This document shows, in pieces, positions 23,800 to 36,502 of a stretch of DNA of 64,000 bases. Under the pieces are notes generated by a model. That model was not told the origin of the DNA and searched no databases. It saw nothing but the letters and a program-made list of their open reading frames with translations. Within the stretch, counting starts at the first letter, position 1. The number at the start of each line of letters is the position of its first letter. The stretch covers positions 48,850,443 through 48,914,442 of the forward strand of contig CP136068.1 in assembly GCA_032622095.1 (NCBI GenBank), given 5' to 3'. Source of the stretch: Siphonodentalium dalli. Taxonomy: Eukaryota > Mollusca > Scaphopoda > Gadilida > Siphonodentaliidae. Position numbers and translations under genes: made by a program.

Positions 23800-25760
23800 T
23801 CGTGAAATAAAACGATAACTCACAGTGGGTTGAAGGGTAAACATCTTCCAATCCGAGCTATGTCCGTGCCACTCAGTAGCACGGCATCGTATCTGCTGAT
23901 TAGTGTCTGTTTTCTGCACAATATTGATGGTCAGTATCGCCCAATCCTTACTTATCTGCTATTTTCCACTTTTGTGAATGTCCATTCATAAGTCATGGTA
24001 CGTTGATGGTTATCAGGTTTACTGGTAGTTCACACACTGCATTGCCATAAAAAAAAGTTGACTCAACTGCAGGGTGTGTCACCGGTGGAAGAAATCCGTT
24101 GTTTATGTTTGTCTGGAATGATTAACATGCCACGCGTGGACTGGATGAACCATTTTTGGCTCCAATATACCGGTACATGTCCAGTGCTGATAATAGTCAA
24201 TGCAAAAACTATTAGCAGGATAATGACTGCTTAGATACTCACATGACGAGACTGATAACATCCTGAATATGTATTCATTCATTTTTCTTCAAACATTTTC
24301 AGCACTCTTATAATAATAATAGTTTTAATTTATTCTAGTATCGTCATTATCTAGTCGTTAGGTACATGCAATTGTTTCACATTATCAGGTGACGAGGATA
24401 ACAGGCGACGAGGGTCCTTAAATTGTGACATTATTTTTCTAATAATATTTGCCACGTACCATTCGTCGTTTTAATATGAATTTCTGTTCGGTGTGAATAA
24501 TATGGACCAATAAAATATGTTTCAACCAAAAAGTATATCAGTCAATAGTAATACTTCAAAATAGGTTCTGATTCATTCACAATAGGGTCTGGCTGTACAC
24601 AAACTCAATGAGCATTACATGAATGTAAATATCGCTTTGCTCAAAAACACTGAATATATATATGCTTTATTCTCTGATCCAAGATATAATATATATCTAC
24701 AATATATCTTCATCATTCATGCTATCCCAGATTCCATATTTAATGTATCGTAAAAAGATTTTTGAATTTCCAGTGTTAATTTTATTTCTCTTAATTTTTT
24801 GCTACATGGTCAAATTCGCTTCAATAAATTGTCCTGCTTCTAACTGTACAAATCTTAAGTTTTCTTCTTCATGAGTTATTGTTACCATTTGGACTTATTT
24901 CGAAAGCAACGAAAGGCAGGCATCGTTGTTGATAAACAATGCCGTCAGATCAGAAAAATACTTTTTTTTACCGAAAACAAACTGAAGATTTCGTTTAGAA
25001 AAACTCTAGTACGAACTTCGGAAATTGACAAAAATATCGAAGCTATATTGTGAACGCCAGTGAGAAAAAACATGACAAATCGTCAACAAAAATTTAGAAA
25101 ACATCACATATAACACAAACAATTTGCTTACGATCATTTATTGTGCTCTAGTTGTTGATTAAAAAGACAATTCAGACAAAAAAAAGTTTGAACTTTTGCA
25201 GCGCGGCGGAGATGACTTTCAAATTACCTCCCCGGAATAGTGGCCATGCAAAATTGTTTTCTGGATTTGGTAAAATGGTGTGCTAAAATTGGGAGGCCAA
25301 CTATCGTGTCGTGGACGACACTATAGATAATAGTGAATGTCAAGTAACCAATCACAAGCGTGGATAAGGCTTAGACAGTCACGCGAGATAAAATATTAAT
25401 GTTTAATATGTCTCAATGTTTCGTAAACACACTGTCTTGTTTCTCAAACCACTCTGATTAGCCAAGTACAGCAATAATGGCAACTTTAGAAAATATAACA
25501 TTACATTTTGTTAACTGTATCGTCTTGCCCCACCATTATAACAATTCGACAGTACCCACTAAGATTGTAGCAGATTAGCGCAACCACTTAACTAGGAGAG
25601 GTACTGATAACTATTATCTTATCATTATTAAAGGGATAACTACTCAATGAGTAGTTAGTTTATATGGAGTATTATAGATCATATATTAATGAATTTATCT
25701 AGAATTGGGTAGCCGGACATGCTGTTGTCGACGATTGTACAAGTGTCATGTTTTTTTCCA
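23800..25760. other. Non-coding stretch
   Basis: Short frames at 24662-25053 are Ile/Phe/Lys-rich, as expected of AT-rich DNA, with no domain. No repeat of note. Confidence 0.4.
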
Positions 25761-25828
25761 GCTGTTATCACACAAACTGATACGGACCGGGTCCAGTTAT
25801 ATGCGGTGTTACGTTGTTCGTTGTACCA

Positions 25829-26249
25829 CAGTGGATCAACGGACACGAACCAAAACCGGAAGTCGTAGATTTCGAGGTGGAGAAATATTTTTTGACGGTT
25901 TTTTTGGAAAATAAACGCTTGGATAGCATATCTGACCAACTGAAGGTGAGTGAATATTTCTTCGCTGATGTTCGGACACCGACGATCAATTTAAGTCAGT
26001 TGTCATTGTTCGATCGCGGAAAAAATGTCATTTAATCATCGCCGCGAGACGATTTCTTCCCCAAAATATCCCAGAAAATCATACTTTTCACATTCATCGC
26101 AGACAGCTGTCGCAACGACCTATATACCGGTCGAAAGGCCTGTTTTCCCCCCACAAATGCATATTTTGAGTATTTTCACGGACTGTCTCAAAATTCCAAA
26201 TTTCATCTTTGGATGCAGGTACCCACCTCGAAAATACTGTCCGGTTAGT
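25829..26249 (+). repeat. Left arm of 3.8-kb inverted pair, with exon-like sequence
   Basis: The reverse complement recurs at 29169-29614. An open frame through 25829-25941 (QWINGHEPKPEVVDFEVEKY...) ends at a canonical-looking donor, CTGAAG|GTGAGT. An in-frame TGA lies at 25778, and no convincing acceptor keeps the frame open. No protein family is recognised. It could be a captured gene fragment or chance. Confidence 0.75.
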
Positions 26250-26639
26250 CCTGTACACCCCGGAATCTAGTTGCAATCCACCAGACCCGGCGGACAGTTT
26301 TTGTTGTTCAATCAAGAGTCGAAATGGATTAGTTGATTGGCTGCCTTTCGTTAACAGTGGCACGTTTTGGGGCAACTGCTTTTCTGTTGCAACCATAGTA
26401 TACTGATCAAGTTTAGTTACCGAGTACAGTTTGCAATTTGTTCTCCTATATTCGTTCAGATCGTGTAAGGTCATTAACCAAAGAATCATTTATGGAAATA
26501 TTGTTAGAACAAGAATATAACAATTCCCTCCATGACCAAGGCCGTAGCAACAGGATTGTTTTGATGGTGGTAGGTGTAGATGTATTTTCCAATAGTTTGA
26601 TATTTCAGCCAGTATATAGCGTGAAATTTGATACTTAAA

Positions 26640-27160
26640 AAACAATTAAAATTCGATTAATTTCAGAAAAAAACAAATCGGGACCCATGGCTGTTCTTTT
26701 TCATTATGGCCACTTTCGGGACTCACCACCCGAGTTTTGATTACGATTGTATAAAGTTTTAACTACATTTTTCGGGTATATATACACCCCTTTATTTTTA
26801 TGTTTTAAACTACAGGCACCCACCCATATTTCGGAGAATTTTCGCTAATATTACATATTATAGAATAGCAATCAAATATGCAGATGTTTATTTCCATTTC
26901 TATGAGAGGCCAAATTCACATTTCATAATTAATTGCAGTTAAGCAATAGCACTTAAGCATAATTATTTGCGATTAAGCGCAATTCATGGTTATACTGTGT
27001 GTAACTATGTACCCCTGGTGAATAAATAGGTGAATCTATAACTAAACCTGAACTCATATTGACATATCACCTCCTTGTTTTCATTGCTTTGGATAGTTGT
27101 GATTGTGAACTAGCCTAAATTCTTTATCAAAATGGGTGACTCGCGACAGTATTACCTTCT
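26640..27160. other. Non-coding spacer with AAGCGCAATTCAT motifs
   Basis: Variants of TTAAGCGCAATTCAT recur at about 26965, 27660 and 27733, with shorter forms between. No gene. Confidence 0.35.
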
Positions 27161-27168
27161 GTTTTAGT

Positions 27169-27470
27169 CGAGTCGAGGAACCAACCCATCAATGTCAAGT
27201 GTGATCAGATATCGATTATTGAAGTTTGTTATTTCAATTGATTGCTGCCCAGAAACACGCCGTGAAAAGGGTGGTTTCGGTCAAAATTGCGGATGAAGAT
27301 GGATAACTCTAAAACAAGTGGTAATACGGTAAAATTTCGTGATACTTTAGTAATTATACGGCCATATTTTGTTGAACAAAATGTTTATAAATCACACGTT
27401 TTTTGGGAAATTTGATACCATAGTTGACAGTGGTCAGCATTATTTTTTGCAGTTAATCGATTCTGATAAC
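27169..27470 (+). repeat. Dispersed repeat, copy 1
   Basis: A direct copy occurs at about 41830-42155. Shared blocks: GTCGAGGAACC, CCCAGAAACACG, GATGAAGATGGA, GGTAATACGGTAA, TTTGTTGAACAAAATGTT. Non-coding transposon-derived sequence of unknown type. Confidence 0.75.
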
Positions 27471-28180
27471 TAAAGCTTATTTTGAAGAAATATTGTTGTT
27501 GTTGTTGTATCTTTATAATATGGGTCTTTCTGATCGGATTGAGGACCTTTAGTTTAAATTAGCCAAATGCAGATACACCCGGTCATGCTAATAGTTAGGT
27601 TATATGGATAGTTACACTTACTCTCAAGCAACTCATAGCGCTTAATCGGAATTAATTGCACTTAAGCGCAATTCATTTCAATTATGCGCAAATGCCATAT
27701 GTGTGCTTCAGCGCGATGTGTGGTATATGCGCTTAAGCGCAATTCATTATTAAATGTGATACAGTTAATTTTTTGTCTATATATATGAACGAGTAGGGTC
27801 TGTCTGCATGTCTTCTGTCCGCTTAAATTTGAATATATAAGCGACAATTTGCGTTAAAAACTTCCCAACCAAATTATCCAGTGTGTGAATCAATGTGGAA
27901 ACAATTAATTATGGCGCGATTTGAATACAACAGGACAAAAATCACGTGCCTATATATTTACAAAAGTAACTTGCATCTGGTTCCACATTCAGTTGTACCA
28001 TCGATCTATATTAAATATACAATACAATATACGTCGATGGTTGTACATGTAGGAAACACAACACTTCTACATTAATGGACAGCCAAGGTGGGATTAAGAA
28101 TACAACAAGTCAAAAGAATTACACTGGAGTTTTCCTGGTGATGTTTCTATTCTCTATATCAACCGAGAGTACCAATATTT

Positions 28181-28230
28181 CGTATAGTATTGTATAGTAT
28201 AGTATTGTATAGTATTTTATTATAAATAAT
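28181..28230 (+). repeat. GTATAGTATT simple repeat
   Basis: TATAGTATTG units in tandem. Confidence 0.8.
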
Positions 28231-29168
28231 TTTTATATTTTTTATTTTCAATAATTTTATTTTCAAACATTCATTCGGGTGTTGTAAAAATCCCATCGTC
28301 GATTGCCTCAGCGAAGCCGCAAGCCTTTGCCGCACAGTGGTTACATATATGAAGGCAGGCATGCGATCCTATCGTCAGTAGCACCTGGAATTATAAAATA
28401 ATATCGCTTAGTGGACTTGAACTTAAGCTAATATTAGTAACAGATATAGCTGTACACCCCTCCGACTGTATGTTTTAGTCCCCTCCACATTATTGTTTTA
28501 ACCATTGCTGAATATTGAAAACAATAATTTTCTGAGTCGAAAAATGTCATAACTCCAAACAAAAAGGTCTGACATATTTCATAATCATATATGTTCGCAT
28601 GTTCCCATGGTACTAAATATATATATGCCAAGCCAAAAAAACAAATGACCGCAAAACTTAGCAATAAAAACTCGGAAAATTGATTCCACGAAAGGACGAA
28701 CAAGCTGCCTCCTGTATAACCCCACAAGTTGTGGGCCACAACTCGTTGCGAGTGTATAATCAAATATAAAGGGTAAAAATCGACACACCGCTGCATTTTT
28801 CTGAAAAAAGTTGGATGTAAATCATTTTTTTTTATGTCGGCCTTCCGAGAGTGATGACAAGTCAGAGTTAGCAATATGACATACATCAAAAGTTATATGT
28901 TTATCAAACATGTACTTCGTAGTTGGATTTCAGTTACAGGTTACAGTTCAGTTATATATATAAGTCACCGCCTGGATGTTGTGTTGTACCAGGAGACATA
29001 TACAACATTATGAACACCCAGAACCATTGTGGCCACGCAAAAGTCAAATGAAACGCCCATCATCTGCGGCAAAATTGCTTTTTCGACCAGAAATTGAAGA
29101 TGGCAGACCTCAGCAAAATCACGACTAAGCGGACAGATTTTTTACAACTAATGATTAAATTTTTCGGG

Positions 29169-29614
29169 ACTAACCGGACAGTATTTTCGAGGTGGGTACC
29201 TACATCAAAAGATGAAATTTGGAATTTTGAGACAGTCAGTGAAAATACTCAAAATATGCATTTTTGGGGGGGAAACAGGCCTTTCGATCGGTGTATAGGT
29301 TGTTGCGACAGTTGTCTGCGATGAATGTGAAAAGTATGATTTTCTGGGATATTTTGGGGAAGAAATCGTCTCGCGGCGATGATTAAATGACATTTTTTCC
29401 GCGATCGAACAATGGCAACTGACTTAAATTGATCGTCGGTGTCCGAGCATTAGCGAAGAAATATTTACTCACCTTCAGTTGGTCAGATATGGTATCCAAG
29501 CGTTTATTATCCAAAAAAACCGTCAAAAAATGTCAACAAATATTTGTCGACAGATATTTCTCCACCTCGAAATCTACGACTTCCGGTTTTGGTTCGTGTC
29601 CGTTGATCCACTGT
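29169..29614 (-). repeat. Right arm of 3.8-kb inverted pair
   Basis: Reverse complement of 25829-26249 with a small insertion (around AAATATTTGTCGACAG, 29538-29555). Outside 29614 and 25829 the sequences no longer match. Confidence 0.8.
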
Positions 29615-29739
29615 GTGTACTTGTTCTTGTCCTGTGGGTGCGAGGTATGTAGCAAACAAATTGGGACAATAGGCGATCCCAATATGCAACTGGATGGTAC
29701 ATGTACCAACATCCGTTATCTGAAAATATGACTACGCAA

Positions 29740-32310
29740 TATATACTCTACGTTGTTTGTGCAGTGATATGTGTACATGTACATGTATATACTTATTAAT
29801 GTTGCTAGAATTAATGGCATTCGTCTGATATAATGAACTCGAATTTATAAGTGGTGTCATCATACAAAGATATTCCGTTCCCTCCCTGCTCAGAACAAAA
29901 CACTCGTTTAGTGAATCAGTTGGTACACCGGCTTTTTTTCTAACAACTAGAAAACTGCTCAAATAAGTCGCTTAAATCATGACACCTCGAGTTGGTACCA
30001 GCCCTGTTGTGAAATAGATTATTACAACATAGTCATTAACAAAGAAACAAGTTCACTGAATAGGCTATTCACAGTTACAAAATTCCCAATCAGAAGAAGA
30101 CCGAAATTCAAAAGATTTCCATGTTTGAACTGATGGAGTACGATCTCAACGGGAGTAGACAGAGTAGATATTCGTGGCACGATCTAATTGTGAAGCTAAA
30201 GGCTGGACCTATAGTAAAAATACACAACATTTTACACGTGATATTTTTTCGTTTTGTAATTTTCAATTCAACAATATTACCGGAAGCTGGGAAATATTAA
30301 GAATGCCAACGATGAGAGCGGTGTGCTTCAAACCCCCAAACGATTTACTTAGAATTGACAAAACATTCACGATTTTGCCTTCCATCGTGTGTAAGTCACC
30401 ACATTTGGAGTGAGATCTTTCAACTTAGGTCAAAATTTCAATTTGATGTCCGACATAATATCAGTTGAAAATATCTTAACAAAATAGACTAAAATGGTTC
30501 TGATAGTTTCCAACCATTATTATTTTTACTGTAGCGTTATTTAGACCACGTCTAGTCAATTTGTGACTGAAATGGTCATCAGTTGGAAAATGTTCAACCA
30601 TATAGGACTATAGGTGTTCCGGCTGAAAATATCCACAGTTAGAATGCTTGGTCTGGGAGAACAACTGCGAATAGTCAGACGGACAGACAGACAAGACAGA
30701 TCCTACTCTTTTATATATACAGATATACATTTAAACACACAAAATTTTGTCTTTTCGGGTATAGTATCTTGGAGAAAATATACCACAAACAATGTGATGA
30801 ACAACACGTGAAACTCGTGTTGAAAGACATGTCGTTTGTCAGATTGATTTAAACACAGAATGAGATCGGATTAGTTGCTCTATGAGCGTTTATTGTTTTT
30901 CAATGAATAAATCACATGAGCGTTAATTTTTGGCGTGTGAATAAGCATTATATCGGCCTATCTTTTGTTCCGCTTGGTAACAGGGTTGTTTGACTACGTG
31001 CTCATATCACCGAATAGTTATCAATCGGCTGACCACTGAACGCCCCTTCGATCCGATTTCGCTGGACTGAGCACCAATGTAGGTTTTAACCGGGTGTATA
31101 CTTGGAGGTTTAAACCGGAGATGACGAATCCGGCTTATAAAGGAAACGATCTATTCGGCGAAATTAACTGGTGGGTGTGTCTCAATTAACAATGAACTTC
31201 ATTTCCCGAAAGACGTTGGCGCCGTTGAATCAGTTTTTAAATTGATCAGCACGCGGTAGCAGTTCGATAAATTAAGACAATAGAGTTTGATGCTTTTGAT
31301 TCGGTCGTGTGTTGACAGTCATAAGACAGGCACTCTGGTTATTATATTATACAAGCAGGGCTAGATGCCGCTGCCATCGTATATTATCACGACACACTGT
31401 CTATTATGCGGGCACACCTACACGTAATCGCGTTCAATATCTCGTGATTTCTTAGGGTGTGTAATGCAGTATGCTTCAGATAATTTGATCACACTTAACA
31501 CTCACTTGTCAGCTAGTTTAAGCCTTCAAACAGGCTGGTTCATGGACCATCATGTTGGAGTGTTGATGCAGAGATTCATAAGATTCCAAACGGTGAACTA
31601 GCTTTTATCCAGTGAAGCACAAACGCTGTCGCATATCCTGTTATTCTGATTGACACAGCTACACTCGTCTTTAGCTCATAACAGCTACGCGCGTTTTCTT
31701 TTTGGGAATCCTGTCTGGAAAAAGATAGCCGGTCATTGCAATTCTAATAGACAACTCGACGTCGCCACCAAATGGGATGTTCGGCGTAAATTATTCAAAC
31801 TGGGATACAGTAAAATGGAGTGTTCTGAACGATTCGAATATATTCCAATTTATCTAGAGTGCATTCAAGACATAGGGGCTCAATCAGGTCATTGATGGAT
31901 ACTAAATGTTTCAAACCTGACGTCATCGATTGCTTTCACATAACTTTAACGACAAGTAACGCTTTTGAATATTAGGTTCAATGCACCTCTATACCCGCAT
32001 CCGTATTTCTAAAGTGTAAACAGCGTAGTCATACAATTACATTTCCTGATGCGGATAAGATAGTTCTTAATGTCGTGTTTTGTTCTCAGCTGAAACAGTA
32101 GTGCCACTTTGCAGCTCTGATCGCTGCGTTTTTCTTTGCAGGATCCAGTTTTCAAATAGAAAATAAACCGTCATCGCGAAACTCAACTTGTTTTACAAAG
32201 ACAATCGCCGATCACACGACTGTGTCAAGAATACACTCCCACTTTGGTGGCGTGACTTCTTAACGTTAATATTGGTGAGAGAGTAGTCTGGTACAAAGTG
32301 ATAAGGGTTC
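29740..32310. other. Region upstream of the PAN-EGF gene
   Basis: No domain-bearing frame. TATAAAGG at 31135-31142 is the only TATA-like string I would note, more than 1 kb from the start codon and unproven as a promoter. The 81-codon frame at 31650 has no recognisable domain. Confidence 0.3.
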
Positions 32311-32317
32311 CACCTAA

Positions 32318-32614
32318 ATGCTCAACAAAATGTGTTGGATACGTGTGTGTGGCCAATTCTGGTTCGGACTACTATGTAGTTTCATACTAAATGCAACTGG
32401 TGTTATTGCGAATCCGTTTCAACCAGGACAGCCTTATTTTCTCACTAAAGTGAACCTGTCGAACATTTTGCGGTGTGAGACAATGTGTACGAGGCACGCG
32501 GAATGTACGGTCATTGGATTTTACGTAAAGACAAGAATTTGTGTGCTTCTTGCTTCATTGAATGGGATGGGACCAACTGTCCCAAAGGAGTGGATGGTGA
32601 GATACGTCACAAAG
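32318..32614 (+). CDS. First coding exon: signal peptide + PAN/apple domain
   Basis: An in-frame TAA directly abuts the ATG at 32318, so the frame starts here; a second ATG at 32330 (M5) has a better upstream A at -3 and may be used. Residues 14-24 are a hydrophobic stretch (FWFGLLCSFIL) with cleavage expected near residue 31, indicating secretion. Residues about 36-99 fit a PAN/apple fold: C53-E-T-M-C57, C63-x-x-x-G-F and C75-V-L-L, then W92. PAN domains bind proteins or glycans outside the cell. The exon ends AAG|GTACAG in phase 0; ATG|GTGAGA at 32597 is an alternative donor. It heads a gene whose next exon is 10.4 kb away. Confidence 0.7.
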
Positions 32615-33171
32615 GTACAGTATTGCTGCCGAGTTAAAAGCATATTCTATTGCACTGCTATGAATAATCGTCAATTACATTGACAGAGTAAAATTTCATA
32701 ATTGCATGCGATGTTTGTTTATCTATATATATAATCTTGATACCGACTTTATGGAGACCAATTAGGTATATATATATGTGCTGTTGTTTGATGCATCCGC
32801 ACAGTTATATATAAGAATGAATTGAAAGCATGGCTTAGAAAAACATAACTGTATTGTAACAAGGCCTTTCACAGCTACTGCTGATCTTCAGGTTACATAC
32901 TCATAATGTGTAATGAACATTAACGTCACTTCCGAATTTTGGTTTGACTCTGATATTTATTCCAGTGATGGTTTTAAGTTTTTTTCTGCATTTAGTTTCG
33001 TCGAAGTTTTTTATAAACATTGTTTCCATATGTATTCTTTTCAATGGGTCCATCGATAGTATTATGTACAAGGGGAACTCTCTGAATGAGCAACCACCAC
33101 AAACTTCAAGATGCTCGCTGGGGTCAATTTGTCTCAGCTCTGGTTGTCTGATTTGTTGGCGGTGTATTCTC

Positions 33172-34890
33172 AGGCACTAACATACAATGTTGCCCGTCTG
33201 TCCCACATAAAACTCATGACATCCAGAACATATAATTATATAAATTAAGTTCCTTGATTTACAGTCCATATCTGCATTGAGTTGAACTACTGTTCCATTT
33301 TTAACTTCAGTTGTGTACCAGTAACTATGTTTTTACATGTACCGCATCTAGGGTCCGAATTGTGGATGTTGTTTTGTTGCTGGTATCGAAACGGGCTTTC
33401 GCCAGTATTTTCTTCAAATTGGGTGGTTGTGGCTTACTTTGAAGTATATTGTCTTCACTGATGAGATTTTTCGTTTTAGGACTCTTGTGTAGTATTGATA
33501 ACAGTTTTTTTGCGGATTGAGTTACATTAGGGTGGCGTGGGTTGTGAGTTGTGACGAACGGAATGAGATCCGACTCGGCTTGTCTCTGTTTATCTTTTCT
33601 CAGTTCTGCTTTAGGAATTTTTAAAGCTTCATCTATTCCACTTTTTATCAGCTTGTCTGACTAATGTTGGTCTTTTAAGAAAGAGTGAAGTTCTTGTAAC
33701 CGAACATCTCTAATATCAACATCATCTACGATGGTACAGATACGTCTGGCTAGGGAATACGATATACTTCTCTTCGTGTGGGATATGATGACATGAATTA
33801 AAATCCAAGTATTGATGAATATCTGTACTTATGTAAAAAATATCGGTGGTGATGTTTTGTCCAGATTTATTAATTAGAACGTCCAACAATTAAAGCTGGC
33901 TTCTGTTTTGTTCCATGGTGAATTTAATTGCCGGATCTAAAGAATTGAGTATTTCATGGAATAATGTGAGGTCGGCTAATGGTGACTGCCAAATGATAAA
34001 ACAGTCATCGATGTACCTTTTCCATGCACCTCTGATGTATGTTCTTGCAATATTCGGGATTTTGTCCGACATAATTCCATGAAATATTTCTTCTAGATAT
34101 CCCATGGTTAAATTAGCATATGTAGGGGCAACTTGTGTAGTATTGACAACTTTTTTTCCCATTGCTGTTCCTACGGTTTGTTTATAATAGTGTCCATCGA
34201 AGAAAATAACATTGCACTCTAGAACAATTTGCAGTCCTTCCATGCTGAAGCATTTCGGGAACCGTTTATCGATGATTTCGCTGCATTTAGTCGTCCAATT
34301 CTCTACAGATTTCAGTCCTAGCTCATGGTGTATACTACTGTATAAGCTCGTACTGATTCTGGGTCCAGTGTTCTTGAAAGGTTTCGGACAAATTCAATAT
34401 CGTCCCTCAAGTAACTTGGGATATGTGGTAGGATCGGTTTCAGAATAAGATCTAGAATGTTACTCAAACGATGAGTCGGACATATAGGTCCGGCATCTAT
34501 ATGTTACAGCTTGAGATCACTAGGTTTGAGTATTCGATTATCTCCGAATTTTGTTCTTCTATCGCTTTCTGGATCTCCACTGATTTGTGAATCTTTGGTA
34601 GACCATAGAAATTGCTACATCGTTATTCGAATAGCGTAAGATAGTCCTTCTCTTTGTCTGATAAGAGTTAGAATGTCGTTTGACGAGTTTTCGTATTTTA
34701 TTCACAATACATTTGTTCAGATCATCTTCTACTTCCACGTGTGACGAATTGTTTAACAGTAAATGTTCTGCCAATGACTTGTAATGATCAGTGTCCAGCA
34801 CAACAACGGCTCCTCCTGTATCTGCTTTTTTAATAATTATTGACTTATTTTTGGAAGTTTGTTATGACCCTTTTATCTACACGCAATAAA
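33172..34890 (-). pseudogene. Penelope-like retroelement, RT and GIY-YIG relic
   Basis: Minus-strand frames, broken by shifts and stops, read in order: KKADTGGAVVVLDTDHYKSL near 34870-34790; AGPICPTHRLSN near 34480; the RT core at 34243-33890 with GTAMG and VAPTYANLTMGYLEEIF, then RYIDDCFIIW (the YIDD catalytic motif) and a FTMEQN stretch; and finally a GIY-YIG-like motif (IICSGCHEFYVGQTG) near 33240-33190. This domain order is diagnostic of Penelope-like elements. It lies antisense inside the first intron of the PAN-EGF gene and is dead. The 5' part is missing. Confidence 0.85.
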
Positions 34891-35589
34891 CACTTGCTGC
34901 ATGTGATTATGTGAGTCTTAAAATGACTTGTGTTTCTTGAAATAATGTTAAAGAATTAAAAAAATTGCCAGTATATATTTCAAAACGTTTTAAAATCTTC
35001 ATTAAGGGGACAACATAAAACTATGCTTCTTTCTGTTATAGTTAGAAATGCCATGAGACTGCATTTGTCCTCAACGTGGTGGAAATGTCCACCAACACAA
35101 CATAACGCGGTAGATATGACTTTAACGAAACAGAACTATGTCCTGGCATGCCTGTTTTGGCCGACGACGTGCATGTCGACCGATATGAAGGCCAGATATA
35201 GTGTCATGTATTGGCAATATTCTATCTGTCCTGTTGGCCTATAAAATAAATTAATTTAGAAATTGGCATTGAATTTGTTCCTCGCGTGAATTTTTTTGAG
35301 TTTGATCGTCCTCATTGGTTGAGGTCCTTGTGTAGTCGGTCAAGTCACTTACAGGTACAGTACCCCCAAGACGAAGCATGCCTCATTCCGCTCATCGCGG
35401 CGGGGCTTTTTTTTTAGCGAATCGCCGACATTAATTTTTCCGCCGCGAATTGAAGCATTCAGAGTTTGGCTGACAAAATATCGCGGCGATTCGCACGCAT
35501 GGTTTCATTATTTGTCTATCTATTTGTTTCTCCCATACCTTTGAACGATCTCAACCAAATGCGGTGTGGTGACTCGGCGTATCATGGCG

Positions 35590-35760
35590 AATGTTATAAA
35601 TGCGTTTTTGTTTTGCGCTCCAAAATACACCTAATAAAATTCACTTTTGAAATCGGTATCGAGAAATACTTAAACTACATTTTACGGGCATTATATGTCA
35701 CAGAAAGACGCATTGAAGTCATAAACAATACTAAGTTTAACACAGTGTTTTGGTTCCCAA
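35590..35760. repeat. Dispersed repeat: GCGCTCCAAAATACAC / TATATGTCACAGAAAGAC family
   Basis: Shares blocks with 7140-7290. The region around 35740-35830 is related in reverse to the stretches at 38290-38490 and 57100-57275, which share GACAAACGCTCTTTAT-, CTTGTTCCATGTCG- and GGGACCCAAACACC-type blocks. This family explains several short frames. Confidence 0.5.
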
Positions 35761-36390
35761 ACAAACAACAGCCATGTGCACAGCACAGAACAAAAAAAGA
35801 GTGTCCATTGTTAGTCTATTCCTGATATGGTAGATATAAAAAGAGTTTGTTTCACTTCGATGAGAAAAAAAATGAAAACAGCTGGAAAATGGCTGTGGCC
35901 ATAGCAATTGTTTTATAGAAGCATATGAAATACATATTTCGTGTATTTGTCAACCCATCTTGTAACTCCTTCAAAATTACATAGACATAATTTGGCAGCT
36001 CGATTCAGCCATGTCCGTTTAAATCGAAATTTTGAAGAAGACAAATAACATCCGCCGGGGTATCGTGAGTTGTCACACCAAATTTGGTTGAAATAGGTCC
36101 AGCGGTCTGGGGACATATTTTTCTAACCCTCGTAGTCTATGATTGGATAGGATAGGATAGGATATTTTATTTCAATATACACATATTAATACATAATACA
36201 TTTTACAAATATTGTATTGTATATTTGAGGGGTGGCATAGCCAGGCTAGACTGTCTTACTGCCACCCCCTTGAAGATGAACAGATGTTACGATAGGCGGT
36301 CAAGATTTCTTGTACAATGCACGCCTATATAATTATGTATCACATAATGGTTGCATTTAAATGGACTAAATGAATGGAGCGTATACTTAA

Positions 36391-36502
36391 GAAATAATTA
36401 CACGGTGTAGAGGTGTGTATGGTCAAGTTGTACAACAAAAAACTAATCAGTTTTTTGTGGTACAACTTGACCATACACACCGATACACCGTGTATTTATT
36501 TC
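36391..36502. mobile_element. Hairpin MITE nested in the 2.2-kb element
   Basis: AAATAATTACACGGTGTA, GGTGTGTATGGTCAAGTTGT and ACAAAAAACT on the left are mirrored on the right almost perfectly; the loop is about 6 bp. Confidence 0.9.

Noticed and set aside
26094-26489. 131-codon minus-strand frame
   Set aside because: Half of it is the arm of the 25.8-29.6 kb inverted pair, with the same frame recurring at 29094; no domain.
34212-34448. Plus-strand frame inside the Penelope relic
   Set aside because: Antisense shadow of the RT coding strand.
35466-35825. 119-codon frame as a possible transposase
   Set aside because: No DDE or other transposase motif, and it overlaps a dispersed repeat family also seen elsewhere.
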